Below, in pieces: positions 8,523-16,545 of a DNA stretch of 64,000 nt; the stretch's first letter is position 1, and each line of letters begins with the position of its first letter. The stretch spans positions 1 to 64,000 of the forward strand of contig JAPUEE010000004.1 in assembly GCA_027492735.1 (NCBI GenBank), given 5' to 3'. The translations under genes were made by a program, and so were the position numbers. The stretch comes from Candidatus Saccharimonadota bacterium (GTDB taxonomy: Bacteria > Patescibacteriota > Saccharimonadia > Saccharimonadales > Saccharimonadaceae). Under the pieces are notes generated by a model that worked only from the letters and a program-made list of their open reading frames with translations, made no database searches and had not been told where the DNA came from.

Positions 8523-8789
8523 ATGGATGCAATGAATATAGTCGGCTGGGTGGTCTTGGGCGGTCTGGCTGGATGGATCGCGTCAAAATTTGTCGGCACT
8601 GACGAACGGCAAGGTCTCGTCGGTAATATCATCGCTGGTGTACTCGGTGGTGTAGTCGGTGGTTGGGTATTCTCCCTCATGGGTGGAGCAGGCGTGACGG
8701 GTTTCAACGTCTGGAGTCTACTTGTAGCGGTCGTGGGCGCCATGATTGTGCTCTTGATCTGGAAAGTTGTTTCCGGTAACAAGAAATAA
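8523..8789 (+). CDS. GlsB/YeaQ/YmgE-family small membrane protein
   Basis: 88 residues with three hydrophobic segments and the Gly-rich family pattern: GWVVLGGLAGWIASKFVG, NIIAGVLGGVVGGWVFSLMG, and a final helix ending in LLIWKVV. The family (Transgly_assoc) is widespread and linked to stress in several bacteria, with no established biochemical function. TATAAT at 8483-8488 with a TTGTTA about 15 nt upstream gives a promoter, and GAGAGGAGGGGG before the ATG is a strong ribosome binding site. Its place between dnaK and dnaJ suggests a stress-related role, but it has its own promoter and no CIRCE. Confidence 0.85.
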   Translation: MDAMNIVGWVVLGGLAGWIASKFVGTDERQGLVGNIIAGVLGGVVGGWVFSLMGGAGVTGFNVWSLLVAVVGAMIVLLIWKVVSGNKK

Positions 8790-8815
8790 TCTCTAGCAGT
8801 AGCTGAGATACATAA

Positions 8816-8853
8816 TTAGCACTCTTTACATTTGAGTGCTAATTTCATATACT
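8816..8853 (+). promoter_or_regulatory. Perfect CIRCE operator and promoter of dnaJ
   Basis: TTAGCACTC (8816-8824), nine bases, GAGTGCTAA (8834-8842): a perfect consensus CIRCE. TTTACA (8825-8830) within the loop is the -35 and TATACT (8848-8853) the -10, 17 nt apart. The -10 ends 7 nt before the dnaJ ATG and no Shine-Dalgarno is present, so the transcript is probably leaderless. Confidence 0.93.
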
Positions 8854-8860
8854 AGATACT

Positions 8861-9976
8861 ATGAATAAACGCGACTACTACGAAATTTTAGGAGTTAAAA
8901 AAGACGCCTCAGATGACGAGATAAAGAAAGCTTTTCGTAAACTGGCGGTCAAATATCACCCGGACAAAGAGAGCGGCGATGAAACCAAGTTCAAAGAGGC
9001 TAACGAAGCCTACGAAGTTCTCAGAGATGAAAAAAAGCGTCAGCGCTATGATCAGTTCGGCCATGCTGGTGTTGGCGGGCACCCGGGTGGCGGTAGCAAC
9101 CCGTTCGAGGGATTTAACGGCGGCGGACAAAATGTTCATTTTGATTTCGGCAGCGGCGGTTTCGGAGACTTGGGCGACATATTCTCTTCGTTTTTCGGCG
9201 GTCAACGTAGTCAATCGGGACCTGGTCGTGGGCGTGATATTGAAACGAGCATTAATCTGACGTTCAAAGAAGCTATTTTTGGTACTGAAAAGACGATTTC
9301 GATCAATCTTGATGTTACCTGCGATCACTGCAAAGGCGATGGTGCCGAGCCGGGTTTTGGAACCAAAGAATGCCCGACCTGTCATGGCTCCGGCCAAGAA
9401 GTTCGTGTTATCAATTCACTATTTGGCCCCATTCAACAGGCGCAGACGTGCCATACCTGTCATGGTCGCGGTAGAGTTCCAGAAAAAGACTGTATCGAAT
9501 GTAGCGGTCGCGGTGTCAAGCGTGACAAACAGGACATCAAGGTCAAGATTCCGGCAGGTGTTGACGAAGGGTCGGCTATTCGACTCTCTGGTCGCGGTGA
9601 AGCAATTGCCGGCGGAACTGCCGGTGATCTCTACGTTGCTATTCATGTTGCACCTCACAAGAAATTTACTCGCGAAGGCGATCTGATACTCAGCGAAGAG
9701 ACGGTATCGATGGTCGATGCGGCGCTCGGCACAGAGCTCGAGGTTGAGACTATCGATGGCGAGTTGACGATGAAGATTCCCGCCGGCACGCAGTCCGGGA
9801 CTGATTTCAAGCTTTCAGGTCATGGCGTCCCACATCTTCGTGGCAATAACAGAGGTGCACACATTATCACTATCAAAGTCGAGACTCCAACAAAATTGAC
9901 GAAAAAACAGCGAGAACTACTAGAGGAGTTTCAGACAGGTGGCAAGCGCGGTTTATTCGGTACGCGAAATGCATAG
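8861..9976 (+). CDS. dnaJ: Chaperone DnaJ
   Basis: 371 residues, full type I DnaJ. The J domain (1-70) has the HPD motif in [10 protein letters not shown] Gly/Phe-rich linker follows (about 70-125). The zinc-binding region has four CxxCxGxG repeats from residue 154: [24 protein letters not shown] and CIECSGRG. Two beta-sandwich C-terminal domains follow. DnaJ delivers clients to DnaK and stimulates its ATPase. It is separated from dnaK by a YeaQ-like gene but shares CIRCE control. Confidence 0.98.
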   Translation: MNKRDYYEILGVKKDASDDEIKKAFRKLAVKYHPDKESGDETKFKEANEAYEVLRDEKKRQRYDQFGHAGVGGHPGGGSNPFEGFNGGGQNVHFDFGSGGFGDLGDIFSSFFGGQRSQSGPGRGRDIETSINLTFKEAIFGTEKTISINLDVTCDHCKGDGAEPGFGTKECPTCHGSGQEVRVINSLFGPIQQAQTCHTCHGRGRVPEKDCIECSGRGVKRDKQDIKVKIPAGVDEGSAIRLSGRGEAIAGGTAGDLYVAIHVAPHKKFTREGDLILSEETVSMVDAALGTELEVETIDGELTMKIPAGTQSGTDFKLSGHGVPHLRGNNRGAHIITIKVETPTKLTKKQRELLEEFQTGGKRGLFGTRNA

Positions 9977-10004
9977 CGGACTATACGTATGATAGTATAG
10001 TAGC

Positions 10005-11429
10005 ATGTCTATAAGGATAAAAAGCACAGCGGAGAGATTTAGCGATCTACCGATAGCGCATACTCCTTCGAACGAACCCTATGGAGTTCAGGCAGACAAA
10101 GAAGCAGCCAAGGCTCGTGCCGAAGTACGCAGAGATTTTTTGAATGGCGCGGAGGATGAGCCTGAAATTGATTACCCTCAGCTAAATGAGAGCGGACTAG
10201 AAATACAGCTCCGTATGATCGACCAGCTCATCGATGATATAGAATATGCCCCAGAGGATACAGATCCCGCAGAACAGGATGCGCTATATGATATCTTGAC
10301 GCAAAAACGTGAGGAAATCTTGCGGCATCTTACAATTGCTCGTCTGGTGGGTAGAGAGGCGGTGAGCCCATGGTTAGAAACTGTGTCATCGAAAGACTTG
10401 GAGCGGCGTGCAGCGGAGCACAATTGTGAGATTTTCGGCCGACCAAACGTTGCAGTGTTCAACTATTTACTCGCCGAAGCGCGTCGTAAAGCTATCGAAA
10501 CGCTGCAGTCTGATGATACCGAAGTTGCTCGTATAGCTCAAGAATTTCTCGATATGACACATGACGTTGAAGGCAGAGAGCGAGCAGAGCCTGTTGAGTT
10601 AGACGCCGAATATCTTGTCACCTTAAAAACTGACTTATTTGCAGTCATGCCGGCACTAGAATCAATGACACAACTAGACGTACCGGAAACAGTGTCGGCA
10701 GTCGATGCGATCCCTTATGTGGATGCCGCATTAGCAGCCATGGGGTTGACTGAAAAGGGCTACAGGGCGCGGCGTACGCACGGCAGTGCATTAGAGGAGA
10801 ATCCCAAGATGCACGTAGTAGATGTTGGTGAGAACCGGCGGGATTTTGACGGTTCATCAGGTAATGATGTGATAGCTACATCGGTCCACGAGGCGATCCA
10901 TATACTTCGTCATCAGAATGCCCAGGAGCAACCTGATCCATCAAAGCGTATGACCTCTAGAGCTAATATACTTGCCGAAGAAGGCTTGTGTGTCGTCGTT
11001 GAGCAGATCGTGCGAGAGGAGAACGTAACGCGGGGTGTGCCGTACTATATTGCAGCAGGATTACAAATGGGCATTGACATTACAGGCAATAACCGATCGG
11101 TAGATGCACGCGATTTCCGACAGACCCATGAAATACTGTGGCGATGGAGTGTTATCATGGAGGGCGCTGGCGATATTGCCAAGCAGAAGGAGACAGCGTA
11201 TGCCAGAGTTATGCGCACTAGACGGGGTGGGGCATTAGATACGCGCGACATCCAGTATTTTGCTGCTGACCAAAATATCAAAGAGTGGCTGCAGTCGCTC
11301 CGTAACCTACCGGCAGAGGAGAGGCAGGAAAAACTGCGATGGGCTCTCTCGGCTCAATTTGATCCAAATGATCCCGGAGACGCTGATAGATTTGCTACAA
11401 TAAATAGGATGAGAGAGGGGGAAGAGTAA
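10005..11429 (+). CDS. DUF1704-family zinc metallopeptidase (tyrosine-carboxypeptidase-like)
   Basis: 474 residues. The catalytic pattern is visible: SVHEAIHILRH with HEAIH at residues 295-299, followed by EEGL at 325-328, the DUF1704 'QEGLA'-type third-ligand motif. Eukaryotic members (MATCAP/TMCP) remove C-terminal tyrosine from tubulin; bacterial members are poorly characterised. The N-terminal 200 residues are helical and charged, with no signal peptide, so it is probably cytoplasmic. It is immediately followed (1-nt gap) by an ATP-grasp ligase gene, so one enzyme may remove what the other adds; that is inference. A -10-like TATAGT lies close to the ATG and no clear Shine-Dalgarno is seen. 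Confidence 0.78.
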   Translation: MSIRIKSTAERFSDLPIAHTPSNEPYGVQADKEAAKARAEVRRDFLNGAEDEPEIDYPQLNESGLEIQLRMIDQLIDDIEYAPEDTDPAEQDALYDILTQKREEILRHLTIARLVGREAVSPWLETVSSKDLERRAAEHNCEIFGRPNVAVFNYLLAEARRKAIETLQSDDTEVARIAQEFLDMTHDVEGRERAEPVELDAEYLVTLKTDLFAVMPALESMTQLDVPETVSAVDAIPYVDAALAAMGLTEKGYRARRTHGSALEENPKMHVVDVGENRRDFDGSSGNDVIATSVHEAIHILRHQNAQEQPDPSKRMTSRANILAEEGLCVVVEQIVREENVTRGVPYYIAAGLQMGIDITGNNRSVDARDFRQTHEILWRWSVIMEGAGDIAKQKETAYARVMRTRRGGALDTRDIQYFAADQNIKEWLQSLRNLPAEERQEKLRWALSAQFDPNDPGDADRFATINRMREGEE

Positions 11430-11430
11430 G

Positions 11431-12342
11431 ATGAAGAGGGCATTGTTTCTATCGACTTGCTACAAAAATGGACGTCAACCTTCAAGCAATAAAGCGAAAG
11501 CTATTTTGGAAGATATGGCACGAATGAGTCGTAGCTCCGAGCTTAATGTTGACACAGTCATGATCGAAGACCTTCGGTTTTTAATCGAAAATAATCAGGT
11601 GAGTATCGTAGTAACAGATACCGGAGCCGATATCGCCAATTATGATGTGGTATACGTAAAGTTTTGGGGTGGATTGCATAATCTCGTAGGGGCTATCGGT
11701 ATATACCTCAAAGCCAAAGCAGTGAAATTCATTTGTGGCGAAATAGCGAATTACCGACTAGAGGATAAAATTTCCGAGGGTATACTCATGGCCACAAATG
11801 ATATATCGTACCCAGATACAGTATTTTCAATTGACCAAGAAGCTATGGCTAATCAGGCTAAAACATGGGGCTATCCATTTGTCATAAAGGCGATTGATGG
11901 TCAAAAAGGTGACGATAATTACCTGGTGAGAGACGAGCATCATTTGCAGGAGATTATGCACGATGCCAATGAACGATCGGTCTGGCTGATGGCTCAGCGT
12001 ATGGTTCCAAACAGCGGTGACTATAGAGTGTTATGTTTTGGTTTTGAGCCGAAACTCATTATTAAACGAGTAGGCGACAGGTCAAAAACCTATCTCAATA
12101 ACACGTCGCAGGGTGCATCGGCGGAATTGGTAGCTTGTGCAGACTTTCCGGCCGACGCGCTCGATGCGTGTAGAAAGGTTAGTCGTTTAGCTAACCGTGA
12201 AGTAGCCGGAGTAGACGTAATGTTTAATGATAATACAGGAAGCTACGTAGTACTAGAGGTGAATTATAGTCCTCAGCTTGTCACGGGGATGTTTGTAGAT
12301 GACAAAATCCGGGCATGGACTGAGTATTTACACAGCCTTTGA
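11431..12342 (+). CDS. ATP-grasp ligase, RimK-like (first of three)
   Basis: 303 residues. ATP-grasp hallmarks: FVIKAIDGQKGDDNYLV (lysine and glycine loop), DYRVLCFGFEPKLIIKR (DxR motif), and GVDVMFND then VVLEVNYSPQ (acidic and Asn metal ligands). The family joins a carboxylate, through an acyl-phosphate, to an amine. The substrate cannot be read from sequence. It lies 1 nt after the DUF1704 peptidase with GAGGGGG as ribosome binding site, so the two are co-expressed. Its last 15 nt overlap the end of the convergent ATP-grasp gene on the other strand. Confidence 0.82.
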   Translation: MKRALFLSTCYKNGRQPSSNKAKAILEDMARMSRSSELNVDTVMIEDLRFLIENNQVSIVVTDTGADIANYDVVYVKFWGGLHNLVGAIGIYLKAKAVKFICGEIANYRLEDKISEGILMATNDISYPDTVFSIDQEAMANQAKTWGYPFVIKAIDGQKGDDNYLVRDEHHLQEIMHDANERSVWLMAQRMVPNSGDYRVLCFGFEPKLIIKRVGDRSKTYLNNTSQGASAELVACADFPADALDACRKVSRLANREVAGVDVMFNDNTGSYVVLEVNYSPQLVTGMFVDDKIRAWTEYLHSL

Positions 12343-13251
12343 TATATTTTCTGCGAGCAGGCTCAAAAATTCATCATTTGCTGGTCCAAATGTTTCGCGA
12401 GACCAGATACCAGGTGAGGAATTTAACTCAAAAAGCTTCCAGCTAGTACCATCAAAGCCGAAATCTGCCGAGAAAAAGCGTGGTGTGTCGACGCCGAAAC
12501 GTCGATCTAGTTCGTGGGCTATTGATGCTAACTCCTCGGGGATTTCAGAGACATATAATGCACGTAGTTTCCCGCCGAGATGTAGGTTGGTACGCAGCTC
12601 GTCTTCGCGAGCCGGCCAACGCAAGAGGCCGTGAATAATTTCTCCGTTACAGATCCCTACGCGCACATCGTGAATTCCTTTTGCTAAATCAGAAAAGCCG
12701 CCCGAAGTGTCGACAAACTCTTGTGCTAGGAGGGGAAACTGTAGATTACCAGGGAAATCGCGAAGGTTTCCGACAAAAACTTTTTCACCACCGTAACCGC
12801 GTAACTCTTTCAGCGCAATCTTTTTATCGTTATATTTCGCACGCATTATTTGTAATTGAGCCTCGTTTTCCAATAGGAAGCTAGTCGCAGAAAAATCCGG
12901 TGCGAACAAGTAGGCTAGATACTTGTCATTACACACCTCGGAAATGTTGCGAGGATTTATCTTTGGTAGATCATCAAATGGAAAGCGATGCTTATCATAG
13001 AGCAGATTGACATGAATTTCGTTATCGATTTTCTTGTAGAGAATCGTATCGTTCTCTAGTTTCGCACGCCAGCCTTGTTTGAAATAACCGTCTTGCAGGT
13101 AATTATTATTAGCATCAAATACGACGAACACTTCCGTGCCCCGCGTTATGAGCTCTCGGAAAAGCTGTGCGTAGCCCTGGGCGTTATCAGGAGAATCAAA
13201 TGTTGGAGCGGTAGTTGCGTCGGCGGCCGAAATATAGAAAGCGATTTTCAT
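12328..13251 (-). CDS. ATP-grasp ligase (second of three, opposite strand)
   Basis: 307 residues. Seen in sequence: an N-terminal Rossmann-like domain (MKIAFYISAADATTAPTFDS), IALKELRGYGGEKVFVG as the ATP-binding lysine/glycine loop, DVRVGICNGEIIHGLLR, a basic NLHLGGKLR, and FELNSSPG as the C-terminal metal-ligand motif. Overall it resembles glutathione-synthase/RimK-type enzymes but belongs to neither with certainty. It converges on and overlaps the first ATP-grasp gene by 15 nt and diverges from the retropepsin-RimK pair. A cytoplasmic protein or peptide ligase is likely; the substrate is unknown. Confidence 0.78.
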   Translation of the reverse strand: MKIAFYISAADATTAPTFDSPDNAQGYAQLFRELITRGTEVFVVFDANNNYLQDGYFKQGWRAKLENDTILYKKIDNEIHVNLLYDKHRFPFDDLPKINPRNISEVCNDKYLAYLFAPDFSATSFLLENEAQLQIMRAKYNDKKIALKELRGYGGEKVFVGNLRDFPGNLQFPLLAQEFVDTSGGFSDLAKGIHDVRVGICNGEIIHGLLRWPAREDELRTNLHLGGKLRALYVSEIPEELASIAHELDRRFGVDTPRFFSADFGFDGTSWKLFELNSSPGIWSRETFGPANDEFLSLLAENISKAV

Positions 13252-13323
13252 TATCGTTGCATTATAGCATATCGTAGCAGCGTGCCTTTTATAGCTAGGA
13301 GATAATCTGGAATATGCTAAAGC

Positions 13324-13352
13324 TTGACTAATTTAACATAAAATGATACAAT
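13324..13352 (+). promoter_or_regulatory. Promoter of the retropepsin-rimK pair
   Basis: TTGACT (13324-13329), 17 nt, TACAAT (13347-13352). The -10 ends 9 nt before the ATG at 13362, so any leader is only about two bases. Confidence 0.75.
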
Positions 13353-13361
13353 TTAAAGGTT

Positions 13362-13838
13362 ATGACACGCGAAAAAATCACTATCGGTCGCTATGAATAC
13401 ATATGGATAGTCCTATCCGGCCAGAAGAAGATCCCGGCTCGTATTGATACTGGTGCACGGACCACAGCGATCTGGGCGAGTGATATTTCTGAAAAAGATG
13501 GCAAGGTCTTTTGGAAGTTTTTTGATCGTGGCTCGGAATTTTACACCGGTGAAACTTTTTCAACGGGACACTTTGAAAAGAGAGTAGTAAAAAGCTCTAC
13601 TGGACATCAGCAAGTTCGCTATCTCATTCCTATCATCTTGCAAATAAAAAAGCGTCGCGTCCGAACATATGCAACGTTGGCGGATCGCTCGCATGCGACG
13701 TTCCCTATTTTGATCGGGCGCAATACCTTGAACGGAAAGTTCGTCGTAGACGTAGCCCATGGATCACGCAAACTATCTGATCTAGACAGAGCTGGTTTTT
13801 ATGAGCTCCAGGGTCAAACAAACGAAAGGACGAAATAA
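13362..13838 (+). CDS. Retropepsin-like aspartic protease (RimB/'ATP-dependent zinc protease' family)
   Basis: 158 residues. PARIDTGARTTAI holds the aspartic-protease D-T-G-A at residues 29-32, and FPILIGRNTLNGKFVVDV is the conserved C-terminal motif of the DUF785 family. Despite the database name, members are single-domain retropepsin-like proteins acting as dimers. In Pseudomonas, RimB is encoded with RimK and modulates ribosomal S6 modification. Here the stop overlaps the rimK start by one base (TAATG at 13836-13840), giving tight co-expression. A role in trimming or control of RimK-added residues is inferred from that link. Confidence 0.85.
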   Translation: MTREKITIGRYEYIWIVLSGQKKIPARIDTGARTTAIWASDISEKDGKVFWKFFDRGSEFYTGETFSTGHFEKRVVKSSTGHQQVRYLIPIILQIKKRRVRTYATLADRSHATFPILIGRNTLNGKFVVDVAHGSRKLSDLDRAGFYELQGQTNERTK

Positions 13839-14752
13839 TGAAAATTGCAATTTTATCTAATGGTAACGCTAATTACTCGACCAAACGTCTGGTCGAGGCT
13901 GCCAAGGCTCGAGGCCACACGGTCAAAGTCATCAAATACAAAAACTGTTTTGTGTCAGTTGACAGCCAAGATCCAAAGGTTATTTACAAAGGTAAAGAAA
14001 TCGACATCAAAGAATATGATGCGATTATTCCGAGAATCGCTAATTACATGACACGTTATGGTACGGCGATCGTGCGCCAGCTCGAGAGTGAAGGTATTTT
14101 TACGACGGCTAGCGCCATTGCGATTCAGCGTTCACGAGATAAACTGCGTGCGACCCAGATTATGGCTAGGGTGGTCGGTGTGCCAAAGACAGTCTTTTCG
14201 CGAAACTCCCTAGATATTGATGGTATGCTAGATCAAGTTGGAGGTGCTCCAGTTATTATCAAGTTGGGTAGTTCAACTCATGGTAATGGCGTAGTGTTGG
14301 CTGACACCAAAAAAGCCGCAAAATCTGCTCTGCAGGCATTCTATCTCTACAACGAAGATGGCACCAACATTATGATCCAAGAATTTGTTCAGGAATCTGC
14401 CGGTGTCGACATCCGTGTCTTTGTAGTTGGTGGTCGGGTTGTTGCGAGCATGAAACGCCAGTCGCTCGACGATGATTTCAGGTCAAATCTCCATCGAGGC
14501 GGCGAAGGTGTGCCGGTAAAACTGACGGATGAAGAGCGCAAAACTGCGATCAAGGCCGCCAAAGTTATGGGTCTCAGTGTAGCTGGTGTTGATATTATGC
14601 GTAGCGCTCGTGGACCACTGGTACTAGAAGTTAATGCGAGTCCGGGCTTTGGCATCGAAAAGGTGACTGGTCGCGACGTGGCGACGCCAATTATTGAATA
14701 TATAGAGCAGAATGCCAGGCGTGGCCAGAAAAAAGACAAGATTGGCGCATAG
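13838..14752 (+). CDS. rimK: RimK-family alpha-L-glutamate ligase (third ATP-grasp)
   Basis: 304 residues, the usual RimK length. Motifs: VIIKLGSSTHGNGVVLA (ATP-binding loop), IMIQEFV, DIRVFVVGGRVVASMKR, FRSNLHRGGEG (RimK signature), GVDIMRSARGPLVLEVN and ASPGF. E. coli RimK adds glutamates to the C-terminus of ribosomal protein S6; Saccharibacterial targets are unknown. GAAAGGA 8-14 nt upstream is the ribosome binding site, inside the end of the protease gene. The Lys/Arg-rich C-terminal tail may contact RNA or ribosome (inference). Confidence 0.9.
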   Translation: MKIAILSNGNANYSTKRLVEAAKARGHTVKVIKYKNCFVSVDSQDPKVIYKGKEIDIKEYDAIIPRIANYMTRYGTAIVRQLESEGIFTTASAIAIQRSRDKLRATQIMARVVGVPKTVFSRNSLDIDGMLDQVGGAPVIIKLGSSTHGNGVVLADTKKAAKSALQAFYLYNEDGTNIMIQEFVQESAGVDIRVFVVGGRVVASMKRQSLDDDFRSNLHRGGEGVPVKLTDEERKTAIKAAKVMGLSVAGVDIMRSARGPLVLEVNASPGFGIEKVTGRDVATPIIEYIEQNARRGQKKDKIGA

Positions 14753-14765
14753 ACGGCGTCAGATC

Positions 14766-14794
14766 TTGCGAATAGTGGGGATTTCTGATAGAAT
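14766..14794 (+). promoter_or_regulatory. Promoter of tRNA-Lys(UUU)
   Basis: TTGCGA (14766-14771), 17 nt, TAGAAT (14789-14794), ending 19 nt before the mature tRNA 5' end. This leaves room for a short 5' leader removed by RNase P. Confidence 0.7.
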
Positions 14795-14813
14795 TTAGGT
14801 TGTCTCCATATTT

Positions 14814-14889
14814 GGGACGGTAGCTCAGTTGGTAGAGCACGGGCCTTTTAAGCCTGGTGTCGCGGGTTCGAGCCCCGCCCGTCTCACCA
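14814..14889 (+). tRNA. tRNA-Lys (anticodon UUU)
   Basis: 76 nt with a full cloverleaf: acceptor GGGACGG/CCGTCTC, D arm with GCTCAGTTGGTAGAGC, anticodon loop CTTTTAA flanked by CGGGC/GCCTG, and T arm GCGGG-TTCGAGC-CCCGC. Discriminator A and an encoded CCA complete it. It reads AAA and AAG lysine codons. A terminator follows after 12 nt. Confidence 0.95.
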
Positions 14890-14900
14890 TAATAGTTTTG

Positions 14901-14928
14901 AAAAGACGTCGCTCCTCGCGACGTTTTT
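14901..14928 (+). terminator. Rho-independent terminator after tRNA-Lys
   Basis: ACGTCGC (14906-14912) and GCGACGT (14918-14924) form a 7-bp stem with loop TCCTC, followed by a T run. The hairpin before obgE (63085) has almost the same core stem, GCGTCGC/GCGACGC. Confidence 0.88.
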
Positions 14929-14964
14929 GATTTGTGCAAATAGCTATCGTGCTATACTTTATAA

Positions 14965-16539
14965 ATGAAAGCCAGGTTGTCTTTCCGTGAGTTTTGGCAT
15001 CGTCTGTTTAGCTCGCGAGTTCATACATCATGGCTCATCACCAGCATTTGTTTAGGTTTAATTATAGGTGTCGGTGTGTCGGTTTTTCCGGCATCCATAT
15101 GGCAAAACGGTGTGCCGTGGCTAATTATCGGTATTATTTTGGGAAGTATCTCGGTTACTAGCCGACTGAGAATAATGGTGGTAGTGGCGCTTATAGCTGG
15201 TCTCTCAATGGGGCTATGGCGAGGAATGCTAGCTCGAACAGATCTATCAATCTATCAACGCTATATCGGACAAGAGGTACGAATTATCGGAACGATTGCC
15301 GACGATCCAGATAGAGATCCTAGCAATGTTGTCAAATTACGCGTCGATAATATAGAAATAATACTGGCATCAGAATACGACCATTTACGGGATGAGTCAG
15401 ACATCGAGAACTATTTCGGGTCTATGCCAGGTCAAATCTGGATGAGCTCGATCACGAACATTCGTGATATCAAACGGAGCGATCATATTGAGGCGAGCGG
15501 CATGCTAAAGAGTGGCTTCGGTAGTTTCGCGGCGACGATGAGCTATGGTGTACTGACCCGCGTCGAACGCTCAGACCAGGCTGATCCATTACGAGACCTG
15601 AGAGACGGATTTGGCGACAGTCTGCGATCAGCCGTCCCTTCACCGGCAGTAGACCTAGGAATGGGAATTCTGGCAGGACAGAAATCAGCGTTGCCGGCCG
15701 ATATGGCGCAAGCGTTTATCATCGCGAGCCTGACACATATTGTGGTGGCGAGCGGGTATAATCTGACGATTCTGATTCGATTTGCGCGGCGTCTGTTTGC
15801 CAAGGTGTCTCGGCTAGTTGCCCTCATTTTCTCGGGTGGCTTGGCGATTGGGTTTGCGGCGCTGGTTGGATTTTCGCCGAGCATGACGAGAGCGTCATTG
15901 GTAGCTATATTGTCACTTGTCGCCTGGTACTACGGACGGAGATTTCATCCGGTCACACTATTGGCGTTGGTGGCTGCTATAACGGTCGTCATTAATCCTG
16001 CAAGTGTTTGGGGTGATGTCGGCTGGTATTTATCTTTCCTGAGCTTTGTTGGTGTGATTATTCTCGCGCCGCTTCTGACGGCCTATTTCTTTGGCGCAAA
16101 GAAGACAGGTGGAAGAGAACCTGTAAAAATGTCACTCACTGCGAGTCTACGTCAAGTATTTGTTGAGACGCTGAGTGCACAGCTCGTGGCTGCTCCGATT
16201 ATTGTGCTGTTCATGGGGCAATTTTCGTTGTACGGGATGATTGCGAATATCATGGTGTTGCCGCTTTTGCCACTTATTATGTTACTGACGTTTCTATCGG
16301 GATTAGCAGCTCTGGTACTACCGGTTACGATTGCGAGCGTTATTGCGTGGCCTGCGACGCAGCTTCTCAATTACGTCATTGGGATAGCTAATTGGGTAGC
16401 TGAACTGCCTATGGCTCAGAATGAAGTTTCAGTGTTGCTGCCAGTCGTTATCGCGATATACACGGCTATATTTGGCGTCATAGTGTACCTAAAGGCGAAG
16501 ACGCAGTATGATTTCCGTTCGAGCAATGTGGTAGAATAG
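14965..16539 (+). CDS. comEC: ComEC/Rec2 competence membrane protein (channel core only)
   Basis: 524 residues. N-terminal helices, then an extracytoplasmic OB-like region (about residues 100-200), then the competence domain starting GMGILAGQKSALPADMAQAF and THIVVASGYNL (about residue 258-267), followed by eight or so membrane segments. ComEC forms the inner-membrane channel for single-stranded DNA during transformation. The C-terminal metallo-beta-lactamase nuclease domain found in many ComEC proteins (total about 750 residues) is absent; the protein ends after the last helix. TATACT ends 6 nt before the ATG with no Shine-Dalgarno, so the mRNA is probably leaderless. murT and gatD follow closely. 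Confidence 0.85.
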   Translation: MKARLSFREFWHRLFSSRVHTSWLITSICLGLIIGVGVSVFPASIWQNGVPWLIIGIILGSISVTSRLRIMVVVALIAGLSMGLWRGMLARTDLSIYQRYIGQEVRIIGTIADDPDRDPSNVVKLRVDNIEIILASEYDHLRDESDIENYFGSMPGQIWMSSITNIRDIKRSDHIEASGMLKSGFGSFAATMSYGVLTRVERSDQADPLRDLRDGFGDSLRSAVPSPAVDLGMGILAGQKSALPADMAQAFIIASLTHIVVASGYNLTILIRFARRLFAKVSRLVALIFSGGLAIGFAALVGFSPSMTRASLVAILSLVAWYYGRRFHPVTLLALVAAITVVINPASVWGDVGWYLSFLSFVGVIILAPLLTAYFFGAKKTGGREPVKMSLTASLRQVFVETLSAQLVAAPIIVLFMGQFSLYGMIANIMVLPLLPLIMLLTFLSGLAALVLPVTIASVIAWPATQLLNYVIGIANWVAELPMAQNEVSVLLPVVIAIYTAIFGVIVYLKAKTQYDFRSSNVVE

Positions 16540-16545
16540 AGGCGG

